Below are positions 26,382-35,440 of a DNA stretch of 64,000 nt, piece by piece. Position 1 is the first letter of the stretch. Every line of letters starts with the position of its first letter. Source of the stretch: Reichenbachiella ulvae (GTDB lineage Bacteria; Bacteroidota; Bacteroidia; Cytophagales; Cyclobacteriaceae). The DNA lies in NCBI RefSeq assembly GCF_025833875.1, contig NZ_JAOYOD010000001.1, positions 1,860,001-1,924,000 of the forward strand. The letters run 5' to 3'. The notes below the pieces were generated by a model. That model saw nothing but the letters and a program-made list of their open reading frames with translations, searched no databases and was not told the DNA's origin. The translations under genes were made by a program, and so were the position numbers.

Positions 26382-28796
26382 TTAATTATCGACGCGTCTC
26401 ATCTCCTCAGAAGACCCTACTGATCGCTTCCTCTTCTGCACCTTATTGTTGCCAAACTGGTAAGTATAAGAGGCCAAAAAGATACGTTTCTCGTATTTGT
26501 ATCTGCCAGTAAAATTGAAAGTTGCATCTTCGGTCGTTCTCCAACGGTACTGGCCAGTTTCGAATATGTCATTGCAAGAGAAACGTAAGGTGCCGGCACT
26601 GCCAAAATCCTTTTGCACACCCAGATTAACAAATCCACGAGACAGCCAGTTGAAGTATCCATTGATGATAGGCGAAACATAAAAGCCTGACAACTCCACC
26701 GTAAAATCTGCCGGTAACATAAATATCTGCGTGGTATTCGCCTGGAAGCCAAACTGGCTCCTTTTCATTTTTTGATCAGACAGCTGTGTCTCTATCATCT
26801 GCCAGTTGGCGGAGATGTTGTTTTGCATCTCCCACCACATACTCAGCGCTATCGGAAAGGACAAATTGGAAGCCACCGTCTTACGCGTATCGATGTTATC
26901 TGATGTCAGCACCATGACATTGGTCGCAGGATCCAGTGTCGGCTGAAACCTCATGATCACATTGTCATCATGACTGTACTGAACAGAAAAAAGCACACTT
27001 TTTCTCGAATATTCTGCTTTGACGCTATTGGTCATAGTCGGATAGATGCTGGCATTGCCTGAAAAATAAGTGTAGGGATCATGAAAGATCACCCATGGTG
27101 CCATCTGATTAAAAGAGGGTCTGGTGATCCGTCTACCGTAAGAAAACTGAAGGGTATTATGCTCATTGAGCTTGTGAGACAAAAAGAAAGAAGGGAAATA
27201 GTTGCCATAGTTTCTATCCACCAGGCCTGATTCATCTACTGTGCTGAGATAGGTCATGGTATGCTCGTACCGAAGGCCCGCAGACATATTGGTCTTGCTA
27301 CTCAGCTCAACATTGAGAGAACCATAGGCAGCATAGACATCTTCCGTCAGGTCCGCATAGCTGGTAAATGCACTTCCAATCTGCCAGTCGCCATTGACCT
27401 TCTCCTCAAACACCACATCGTTGACCAACGCAGAAAAGGTACCTTTCACTCCTAATTCAGCCTTGATCTTTTTATTGATATCCATTGAATAATCCAGCTT
27501 GCCCACCCATAGATTTATGGGGGTTTCCTTGGTCAATCGGTTTTCTTCCAGATTCAAAGGAGTTCCATCTCCTTCATAATATTGATTGGCATACTCCTGA
27601 CGATTATAGTTGTCATATACCAGATAATCGAGATTGGCGGTCAAGACCTGACCCTTATTGAAGGTGTGCTGGAGGTTGACATTGCCCATGATGTGAGACC
27701 AATTGTCTTTTTCGCCCACATCCAGATTGATCAGGGTATCCTCAGATACGGAGTAGTTAAACTCAGAATCCGTGTTGGCCTGACGATCGAGTCGGTTGTC
27801 ATAGCCACTGACCAATAAGCCCAAAATGGTATTAGTTCCGATGCTGTAATCCATTCCCGCTGTGTAATTATGTGAAGGGCGCTTCCCATCTCTGACAGCC
27901 TCGGTAGAAGCCTTGGTAGACTCTAGATCGGTTTCGTTTTCGCGATAGTTGTCCCATAGCACCTGTCGTCCGCGATAGCCAAAAGAATAGCTTCCATAGA
28001 CCCCTATCTTCTCTCTTTGATGACTCAGGTTGATACTGCTACCCAGGCGTGGGCCTGTAGCGTATCCGGCATTCAGCATCACCGTACCATTGGTCCCTGT
28101 ATTGCCACCAGATTTCATCACGATGTTGATAAAACCGGCATCACCATCAGCATCATATTTGGCAGGCGGCACGGTCATGATCTCTATTTTTTCGATATCT
28201 CCGGCATTGAGACTAGACAGCAACTGATAGACCGCCTCCAAAGGCATACGGCTCCTTTTGCCATTCATCAGTACAATCACCCCGTTTTTACCTCCCAGCG
28301 CAAAAGTGTTGTCCTGACGGTTGACAGTGACACCAGGGGACTTTTCCAACACATCGATCGCCGACTGGCCTGAGGACGTGATTGAGCTACTCACATTGAT
28401 CACCATTTTGCCCAGCTCTACTTCATAGAGTGGCTTTTGAGCTTTCACCACGACTTCTTCTAGCTGCTCTGAATCTTCAGACAATACAATGTCTCGCATG
28501 GCAAGCTGCTTATTGTCACGAAGAGAAAACACATCTGAGTAAGATTTGGCATAGCCGATCAGGTAGGACTGAATCATGTACTGTCCCTGCTTCACATTGG
28601 CCAGCGTATAGTAGCCTTTATCATCAGTGACAGCTCCCTTGACTAGAGAAGAGTCTGCAGGACTCAGCAATAAAACATTGGCAAAAGTAACTCCGGAATT
28701 TTCCTGATCGATGATTCTTCCTTTGATGGAAAACTGAGCAAGTGAGGAAGTGCTAACAGCCAGTAATCCCAGTAGGTGCAGTGCGGCTAATTTCAT
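26382..28796 (-). CDS. TonB-dependent receptor-like outer-membrane protein (OMP_b-brl_3 type)
   Basis: The ATG at 28796 is chosen because it begins a clean signal peptide (MKLAALHLLGLLAVSTSSLAQ); an ATG seven codons earlier is possible. After it come a carboxypeptidase-regulatory-like domain (FSIKGRIIDQENSGVTFANVLLL, ~20-105), a plug (SGQSAIDVLEKSPGVTVN, then DIEKIEIMTVPPAKYDADG, ~140-230), and a C-terminal barrel of outer-membrane family 3 ending in YTYQFGNNK plus a charged tail. There is no SusD partner next to it, so it is not a canonical glycan receptor; this family is usually called outer membrane beta-barrel protein, and some members bind peptides or metals. It appears monocistronic. 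Confidence 0.87.
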   Translation of the reverse strand: MKLAALHLLGLLAVSTSSLAQFSIKGRIIDQENSGVTFANVLLLSPADSSLVKGAVTDDKGYYTLANVKQGQYMIQSYLIGYAKSYSDVFSLRDNKQLAMRDIVLSEDSEQLEEVVVKAQKPLYEVELGKMVINVSSSITSSGQSAIDVLEKSPGVTVNRQDNTFALGGKNGVIVLMNGKRSRMPLEAVYQLLSSLNAGDIEKIEIMTVPPAKYDADGDAGFINIVMKSGGNTGTNGTVMLNAGYATGPRLGSSINLSHQREKIGVYGSYSFGYRGRQVLWDNYRENETDLESTKASTEAVRDGKRPSHNYTAGMDYSIGTNTILGLLVSGYDNRLDRQANTDSEFNYSVSEDTLINLDVGEKDNWSHIMGNVNLQHTFNKGQVLTANLDYLVYDNYNRQEYANQYYEGDGTPLNLEENRLTKETPINLWVGKLDYSMDINKKIKAELGVKGTFSALVNDVVFEEKVNGDWQIGSAFTSYADLTEDVYAAYGSLNVELSSKTNMSAGLRYEHTMTYLSTVDESGLVDRNYGNYFPSFFLSHKLNEHNTLQFSYGRRITRPSFNQMAPWVIFHDPYTYFSGNASIYPTMTNSVKAEYSRKSVLFSVQYSHDDNVIMRFQPTLDPATNVMVLTSDNIDTRKTVASNLSFPIALSMWWEMQNNISANWQMIETQLSDQKMKRSQFGFQANTTQIFMLPADFTVELSGFYVSPIINGYFNWLSRGFVNLGVQKDFGSAGTLRFSCNDIFETGQYRWRTTEDATFNFTGRYKYEKRIFLASYTYQFGNNKVQKRKRSVGSSEEMRRVDN

Positions 28797-28931
28797 TTGA
28801 GTAGAGGTTAGGTACAAAAAGGCTGGTAGCTCTACAAAAATACAGATAAATAAGTTAGTACATGTAAAAAATACCGCTGATCAACTACAGTTCTATCTAG
28901 GAATCAATAGGAAACAATCAATTCTTGAACA

Positions 28932-28963
28932 CAAAAAAAGGAGAAAGTCACCCCTCTCCTATT
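28932..28963 (-). terminator. Terminator of the leftward alpha-glucan operon
   Basis: On the minus strand AGGAGA and TCTCCT form a six-base-pair stem followed directly by TTTTTTTG. It lies 205 nt past the last gene (29167). The gap 28797-29166 contains only this and another hairpin, CCTGAATT-AGA-AATTCAGG at 28993-29011; no gene was seen. Confidence 0.65.
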
Positions 28964-29166
28964 TACTAAATAAAACCTATTACTTGATTTTACCTGAATT
29001 AGAAATTCAGGCATTAATGGTTAATTGTAATCCCGTGATTAGGAAAAACATCCGACGAACCCAATAAAGCTGGCCATCCAACCTAATTGAGATATAGTAG
29101 TTTCTCATATCAAAGTCGGCCATTTTTCTATTCACGATTAACAATTACTCTCCGCTATGGCTAATG

Positions 29167-30813
29167 CTAATTGCGGATAAGAATTAGACTGGCTCTTGAG
29201 CCAAGTGTTACTTTCGAACCATCCATGACGACAGCTCCATTTTCAAATCTCTTTTGTAGCCCTTCTCCAATATCTCCTAAGTCTACCTCCTTGGTTGATA
29301 AGTTGTGGTAGACGTATGCCGTTTGGTCGCCATAGCTGCGCGAGAATGCCAATACTCCTTTCGCCCCTGTTTCTATTTTGTTGATGTCTCCAAGTGAAAA
29401 AAGGTCTTCATGCTTGATACTGATCAACTCTTTATAAAGACTCAAAATAGAGCTAGGATCTTTCAACTGCTCGGCAACTGATGTCACCGTGGAATCTGTC
29501 GAATAATCAGACTCCATCCAGGTAGTACGCATGCTGTCCTTGGCCTTCTTATCCCAAAGCATAGGCTCTCTGATGTTCTCGTCTGGTTTCATCCCCAGCA
29601 TTCCTATTTCCTCGCCATAGTAGATGTAAGGAGTTCCAGGCAATGTCATCAATATCGCTGCTGACAGCTTGATCTTATCTTCTGCTCCTCCCAATACAGA
29701 TCCTACACGATTCTGATCATGATTGCTCAAGAAACTGGCCTCCAAAAAATCAGGATTGTAATTTTTGAACCAGGGTAGAGATTCGTTAATTACATCTGCC
29801 ATGTGTACTCCATCGTTCATTTCATAGCCATGTCCTGCGATTTGAGCCGCTTTTTGATCGCCTTTATTGATAGACTCTAAAATACTGAAGGCACGATCAA
29901 AGTTGAACAGAGAAGTAAACCCTGCAGCATATGGCGAAGCATTTTTAGCATCAGACCACACCTCTCCTATCAGGTAAACATCCGGATTGGCCTTCTGCAT
30001 CTCTGCTTTGAACTCCTTCCAAAAGGCATGACTGTCCTCTGCTCTGTCGTCTGGATAAATGTGCTTGGCAGCATCCAATCTGAAACCATCCACTTTTACC
30101 TCAGACAACCAGAAACGACCCGCCTCATAAAACTCCTGACGCACCTTTGGATTGTCATAGTTGAAGTCTGGCATACCCCCATAGAAAAAGCCATAATAGT
30201 GCTCCGAAACGGTATCCTCCTCGGTCACTGGGTGCCATTGGCGAATGTTGTCCGAATCAAATGAAGTTTCCTTTTTAGCGATTTCAGCAGCGATAGAATC
30301 CTTATCAGCCCAAACATAGTAATCTCTATATTCCGCGTCAGGACCACTCTTAGAATCTAAAAACCAGGAGTGCTCAGATGAACTGTGATTGATCACAAAG
30401 TCTATGATCACTTTGATATCTCTGGCGTGCGCCTCGTTAATGAAAGTCTTGAAATCATCCATCGTTCCATAGTCAGGATGAATCCCCATGTAATCCGTCA
30501 CATCATACTTGTGATAGCTTGGAGATGGATTCATAGGCATCAACCAGATGGCATCAATACCGAGATCAGCCAGGTAATCCAATTTGCTGGTCATGCCCGG
30601 GATATCACCAATCCCATCGCCATTCGAATCGGCAAAAGACTGCACGAATATTTCGTAAAAGACAGCTTTTTCGTAAGTAACCGCTTCGGTCATAGGCGTT
30701 TCAGTTGTTTCTTCCTGTTTTTGAGAACAAGAAAATACTAGAAGTAAAAAAAACAGCCAAACTAAGTTTGACTGTTTTTTGATTATTGTTAGCGAAAATC
30801 TAATATCCTTCAT
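29167..30813 (-). CDS. GH13 alpha-amylase-type lipoprotein
   Basis: This 548-residue lipoprotein has the lipobox LLLVFSC at residue ~30. It carries the GH13 conserved regions in order: VIIDFVINH (I), GFRLDAAKH with the nucleophile Asp (II), LIGEVW with the acid/base Glu (III), and SNHDQNR (IV). The domain starts with AVFYEIFVQSFADSNGDGIGD, typical of the oligo-1,6-glucosidase/amylase branch. It is the last gene of the leftward operon and its start overlaps the SusD gene by 14 nt, implying translational coupling. It probably acts on the cell surface or periplasmic face on starch or maltodextrin. Exact linkage preference cannot be read from sequence. Confidence 0.92.
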   Translation of the reverse strand: MKDIRFSLTIIKKQSNLVWLFFLLLVFSCSQKQEETTETPMTEAVTYEKAVFYEIFVQSFADSNGDGIGDIPGMTSKLDYLADLGIDAIWLMPMNPSPSYHKYDVTDYMGIHPDYGTMDDFKTFINEAHARDIKVIIDFVINHSSSEHSWFLDSKSGPDAEYRDYYVWADKDSIAAEIAKKETSFDSDNIRQWHPVTEEDTVSEHYYGFFYGGMPDFNYDNPKVRQEFYEAGRFWLSEVKVDGFRLDAAKHIYPDDRAEDSHAFWKEFKAEMQKANPDVYLIGEVWSDAKNASPYAAGFTSLFNFDRAFSILESINKGDQKAAQIAGHGYEMNDGVHMADVINESLPWFKNYNPDFLEASFLSNHDQNRVGSVLGGAEDKIKLSAAILMTLPGTPYIYYGEEIGMLGMKPDENIREPMLWDKKAKDSMRTTWMESDYSTDSTVTSVAEQLKDPSSILSLYKELISIKHEDLFSLGDINKIETGAKGVLAFSRSYGDQTAYVYHNLSTKEVDLGDIGEGLQKRFENGAVVMDGSKVTLGSRASLILIRN

Positions 30814-32368
30814 TTTGTTTCAAATTCGGGTTTACATTTAGATCTGAAGCTGGAATAGGGAAAACATCCAAGTGAGAGGAAGTAACAACACCCTCTTTAA
30901 CCCCACCTTTCCAAGGCCAAACTCCCTGATCTGAAAACTGACCGTATCTGATTAAATCAACACGACGAGTTCCTTCCCAGTGCAATTCTCTTACTCTTTC
31001 ATCCAAAATAAAATCCAAATCCATTTCACCTATAGTAATGTTGCCCGACGTGTCTCCATAGGCTCTTTCTCTGATCATATTGATATACCCTAAAGCAGTA
31101 TTCATATCTCCGTTGGCTCCCCCTCTCAATGTAGCCTCTGCATACATCAGATAGGCATCAGCTAGTCGAAACACAGGGTAATCTGTATCCACAAAATCAG
31201 GATCTACACCTGCTTCACCAGTAGATGAAATGTTTACCCACTTCGCGACAGCATAGCCATCTTCAAAAGTGGCTACATCATTGATACCAGCAGTCTGACC
31301 AGCCGTGTAGAAGAAATTTCTTGGGTCCATATTGGCGATATCTAGTGTATCACCGAATTTCTCTACCATACCATAGGTAGTTCTGGTTCCAGCCCATCCA
31401 CCACCTACACCATATAGTGCAGGATCCATCGATCCTCCTATAGCAGCATGAACCAAAAAGGTAGTTCCACCCCAGGTTTGGATTTTGTCACCATCATGTG
31501 CCAAAGCAAAGATGATTTCTGAATTAGCCAATTCATCATTATCAGTCATCCAAAGCTCTGCATAGGTATTATGTAGAGAGTACCCCCCACCGAAAACCTT
31601 ATTACAAGCAGTAATAACTTCATCATACCTTGATTCATTGATGTACACTTCAGCATTCAAATACAGCTTTGCTTGAAGCATCCAAACAGCTCCCTTATCT
31701 ACTCTGCCATATTCATTAGACATAGGGTCTGGTAGTTGAGGTTCAACTTCATTCAATTCTGTTTCGATGAACTCAAACACTTCTAAAGGAGTAGCCTGTG
31801 AAGGCAAATCAGTACTGATTGAAGTGATCAAAGGAATATTTCTGAACATATCCAATGCATGCCAGTACGCCAAAGCTCTCAAGTATCTTGCCTCCGCTCT
31901 GTACTCTTCGATGACTGCCTGGTCAGCAGCGCTGATCCCATACTCACTCAATTTTGAAGGTGTAGACTGAGTCAAAAAATCATTCGCATAGGCGATGATA
32001 TAATACACTCGGTAATACAGAACCTGCATGAATTGATTATTAGAACTCCAAGTCTGGTAATGTAAATCTCTAATACCCGCATCCGACCAAGCAATTACTG
32101 CCTCATCAGTAGTCAATTCTTGAGCTTTCCAATAGGCCCTAATGTAAGAAGTAAATCCCTCATCATTGACAATAGTAATATCAGGGCGACCTGCAGGTCC
32201 TTGTTGTCCAGTCAAAGTATAGGCTGCGTAGATTTTGGCTAGATAGGACCTATATGATGCTGGATCTTGAAAAACCACTGCGTCTACATCCGCCTCTTCA
32301 GGTTTCAAATCCAAATCCGTACAGGCCACTACGAATATTGCTAAAAATATATATGCTAATTTCTTCAT
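30800..32368 (-). CDS. susD: SusD/RagB-family glycan-binding lipoprotein
   Basis: This 522-residue surface lipoprotein has the lipobox AIFVVAC. It has SusD features: the N-terminal TPR-like helices (SYRSYLAKIYAAYTLTG), LRALAYWHALDMFRNIPLIT, and the C-terminal FILDERVRELHWEGTRRVDLIRYG segment conserved across RagB/SusD proteins. It caps the SusC barrel and binds polymer or oligosaccharide outside the cell. It sits 11 nt after SusC and overlaps the downstream amylase. Given the glycoside hydrolases around it, an alpha-glucan is the expected ligand. Confidence 0.94.
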   Translation of the reverse strand: MKKLAYIFLAIFVVACTDLDLKPEEADVDAVVFQDPASYRSYLAKIYAAYTLTGQQGPAGRPDITIVNDEGFTSYIRAYWKAQELTTDEAVIAWSDAGIRDLHYQTWSSNNQFMQVLYYRVYYIIAYANDFLTQSTPSKLSEYGISAADQAVIEEYRAEARYLRALAYWHALDMFRNIPLITSISTDLPSQATPLEVFEFIETELNEVEPQLPDPMSNEYGRVDKGAVWMLQAKLYLNAEVYINESRYDEVITACNKVFGGGYSLHNTYAELWMTDNDELANSEIIFALAHDGDKIQTWGGTTFLVHAAIGGSMDPALYGVGGGWAGTRTTYGMVEKFGDTLDIANMDPRNFFYTAGQTAGINDVATFEDGYAVAKWVNISSTGEAGVDPDFVDTDYPVFRLADAYLMYAEATLRGGANGDMNTALGYINMIRERAYGDTSGNITIGEMDLDFILDERVRELHWEGTRRVDLIRYGQFSDQGVWPWKGGVKEGVVTSSHLDVFPIPASDLNVNPNLKQNEGY

Positions 32369-32379
32369 GACGCTTTCAA

Positions 32380-35300
32380 TTAAAAGTTAATGTTTACACC
32401 TCCAATGAAGGTGGTTGATCTTGGGTAAGGATTGTTATCAATACCTGTGAAAGTCTCCGGGTCTATACCTGAATAGTTGGTTACGGTCATCAGGTTTTGG
32501 GCCGTCACGTATGCCTTAATTCTTGCAAACTTTAATTGACTGAAAGTATAACCCAAAGTGATGTTATCCAGTTTCAAGAATGACGCATCTTCAATATAAT
32601 GAGAGGAGTGTAATTGTCTTGTCTTGAATCCAGTTTCATAAGAAGACTCATGAATATTATTGGTCACATTGGTTTCGGTCAATAGATCAAAGTACCCCAT
32701 GCTTGAGGCATTATTATTATAGACATGACCACCAAGGTTTGATCTGAATGTAAAACTCAGATCAAAGTTTTTGTATCTCATATTAGATGTCAATCCCATC
32801 ATGAGAAAAGGAAATGGACTGTCTGTAACCACTTTATCATTATCATTGATCACACCATCACCCGAATCCAAAATACCATCATTGTCAGTATCGACTGTAG
32901 GCTGATCCACGTACATATCCAAAGGGTTAGAACTACTTACGGGTTTGCCAGTGTTGTCATAGATCTGCTCATATACCTTGAAGGCATAAATGGATTCTCC
33001 TTCTTTCAGTACTCTTATGGTTTGACCTACATCACCATTAATAATATTGTTTCGATCATCGTATCCACCAAACAATGGATCAAAAGCAGAATTATCCAAC
33101 CTGATTACCTCATTTTTATTAGTAGACATGTTAAAATTCAAGTCCCAGCTAAAGTTCTCAGAATCGACAGCCACGGCGTCCATCACAAATTCAAAACCTT
33201 GATTTCTAACTTTACCGATATTAGTCAAAACCAAATCTGATAGGTTGCTTCCGGCAGGCACTGCTACATTGAACAACAAGTCATTCACTTCTTTGATATA
33301 ATATTCTGCGGACACATTGAGTCGACCATCCAAAAACCCGACATCAATACCCACGTTCGTAGACACGGTTTCTTCCCATTTCAGCTCAGGATCTACTCCT
33401 ATCGGTCTCAAAGTTCTAACATACTCATTGCCGAACTGATAGGTAGCAAACTGATCCCCTAATTCATAGAAAGTATTGTACTTGTAATCGGCAATATCCT
33501 GATTACCTGTTACACCATATCCCGCTCTCAACTTCAGATCGCTGAATAGATCAGAAGACCAGTTCATCCATGGCTCCTCGATGATTCTCCAGGCGATAGC
33601 CCCTGCAGGGAACATTCCCCATTTATTGGCTTCACCAAATTTGGTAGACCCATCTCTTCTCAAAGAAAATGTCAATAGATATTTGTGTTTGATATCAATG
33701 TTAGCTCTACCATAGAAGGATATCAAACGGTTTTCCAATGGTGCCAAATCAAAGAAAGTAGTATCTGTAGATACATATTTGCCATTTACCTGGGTTGCAC
33801 TATCACCTGCAAATTTTGTCTGATCCTGTCGGAAATTCTGCCATGAATATCCTCCAGTCAGGTCTACTCGAGTATCGATGGCCTTCAGTTCGGTATGATA
33901 CTTCAACAGGGTTTCTAGTAATTTCGTTTTCTTAGTGGCTTCTTCATCGTTGATTCCTACCCCTCTTTCGTTGATATATCTTGATTTGAGAAACTCACTT
34001 GCCACAGCATCATATTCACCCTTGGAATAATTATAAGAACCAACTGCCTCGACACTCAAACCTTGTACAAATGGCAGTCTATAGTCAATATTAATGCTAT
34101 TTAGAGATCTGAAAGTTTTCCCTTTCTGATCATTCAAGTCCTGTTCAGAAACTGGGTTAGCAGTTGCTAAAGCCTCATTGGGCGACCCCCACTGAAAATA
34201 TCCGTCAAAAGGACTGTTCTCCTCATAAACCGGACGAGTTGGGTCCATTCTCAGAGCAGAACCAATGACATTAGGAGAAAATTGATCCTTAACAAAACCT
34301 GTCTTTGAATTCAGGGTCAATTTCAAGTTATCATTGAACAAAGATTGGTTCAATTTTAACCCAATACTTGTCGTTTGGTTTCTGGTCTTTCTCATTACCC
34401 CCTGGTTATCCAAATAGTTGACTGAGGCATAGTACTTTGTATCTTTTGCTCCTCCAGATACCGATAGGTTATGTTGCATCCCTTGAGCCACCTGCAATAC
34501 TTCGTTGACCCAATCGGTATTGGCATCTCCTAAGAATTCGTATTCTTGTGGTGCCTTGTCGATAATCACTTGTCTGTAAGTATCTGCATCGAAAATCGGT
34601 ACCTTATTATCTGAAAATCTCGAAATGGAGTAAAAACCATCATAGCTTACTCTCATCTTTCCTTTTTCACCGCTCTTGGTTGTGATGATGATCACACCGT
34701 TAGCCCCTCTGGCTCCATAAATGGCAGCAGCTGATGCATCCTTTAATACTGTAATATTCTCTACATCATTGGGGTTCATAAAGTTGAGTGGATTTCTTCC
34801 ACCTACTGTTCCTGAATTTTTATCTAATGGCACCCCATCCACTACAAATAGTGGTTGCTCACCATTAATGGATACACCTCGCAATCTGATATCAGTTGAT
34901 GATCCAGGATCACCAGATGAATTGATTTGAAGACCCGCTACTTTACCAGTTAGAAGTTTATCAGGAGAACCTATAACACCCTTGTTGAATTGTTTAGAAT
35001 CAACACTGGCTACCACACCAGTCACGTCCTTCTTCTCTACACTGCCATAGCCAATCACGACTACTTCAGATAGTTCTTCTGCATCCAATTGTAACTCCAC
35101 AACAATGTGACTCATATTTCCAACAGTCACTTCCTCAGTTTTGTATCCCACGAAGGAAAATATCAAAACTGCTCCGTCGTTAACCTCCACAGTAAAATTC
35201 CCGTCAAAATCAGTCACCACACCAGAAGAAGTTCCTTTGACAAGAACATTTACCCCTGGTAGTCCTCCACCTAAGTCAGAATCTGTCACTACACCCGTCA

Positions 35301-35424
35301 CCGAACGAGACTGTGCATATGCCCCAGATGTGATGAATACTGAAAGTATCATCAGCACTGAAGCCAAAAGAGAAAACCCCCTTTTTTCCCAATTCACTAT
35401 CACATTTTCGTAAAAGTCATTCAT
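32380..35424 (-). CDS. susC: SusC/RagA-family TonB-linked outer-membrane receptor
   Basis: This 1014-residue protein has an N-terminal signal (residues ~17-38), a CarboxypepD_reg-like domain (VTGVVTDSDLGGGLPGVNVLVKG), the TonB-box/plug entry (SEVVVIGYGSVEKKDVTG), the plug signature DVENITVLKDASAAAIYGARGANGVI, and a 22-strand barrel ending in FIGGVNINF. It imports oligosaccharides with TonB energy in complex with the adjacent SusD. The start has a 16-residue hydrophilic prefix before the signal core, so an internal start is possible but no nearer ATG precedes the core. It follows the GH13/T9SS gene by 16 nt. Confidence 0.95.
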   Translation of the reverse strand: MNDFYENVIVNWEKRGFSLLASVLMILSVFITSGAYAQSRSVTGVVTDSDLGGGLPGVNVLVKGTSSGVVTDFDGNFTVEVNDGAVLIFSFVGYKTEEVTVGNMSHIVVELQLDAEELSEVVVIGYGSVEKKDVTGVVASVDSKQFNKGVIGSPDKLLTGKVAGLQINSSGDPGSSTDIRLRGVSINGEQPLFVVDGVPLDKNSGTVGGRNPLNFMNPNDVENITVLKDASAAAIYGARGANGVIIITTKSGEKGKMRVSYDGFYSISRFSDNKVPIFDADTYRQVIIDKAPQEYEFLGDANTDWVNEVLQVAQGMQHNLSVSGGAKDTKYYASVNYLDNQGVMRKTRNQTTSIGLKLNQSLFNDNLKLTLNSKTGFVKDQFSPNVIGSALRMDPTRPVYEENSPFDGYFQWGSPNEALATANPVSEQDLNDQKGKTFRSLNSINIDYRLPFVQGLSVEAVGSYNYSKGEYDAVASEFLKSRYINERGVGINDEEATKKTKLLETLLKYHTELKAIDTRVDLTGGYSWQNFRQDQTKFAGDSATQVNGKYVSTDTTFFDLAPLENRLISFYGRANIDIKHKYLLTFSLRRDGSTKFGEANKWGMFPAGAIAWRIIEEPWMNWSSDLFSDLKLRAGYGVTGNQDIADYKYNTFYELGDQFATYQFGNEYVRTLRPIGVDPELKWEETVSTNVGIDVGFLDGRLNVSAEYYIKEVNDLLFNVAVPAGSNLSDLVLTNIGKVRNQGFEFVMDAVAVDSENFSWDLNFNMSTNKNEVIRLDNSAFDPLFGGYDDRNNIINGDVGQTIRVLKEGESIYAFKVYEQIYDNTGKPVSSSNPLDMYVDQPTVDTDNDGILDSGDGVINDNDKVVTDSPFPFLMMGLTSNMRYKNFDLSFTFRSNLGGHVYNNNASSMGYFDLLTETNVTNNIHESSYETGFKTRQLHSSHYIEDASFLKLDNITLGYTFSQLKFARIKAYVTAQNLMTVTNYSGIDPETFTGIDNNPYPRSTTFIGGVNINF

Positions 35425-35440
35425 TTCAAATTGTTTTAAT

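Noticed and set aside
28993..29011. Hairpin CCTGAATT-AGA-AATTCAGG as operon terminator
   Set aside because: No T run on the transcribed strand; the hairpin at 28932-28963 with seven T's is the better terminator.
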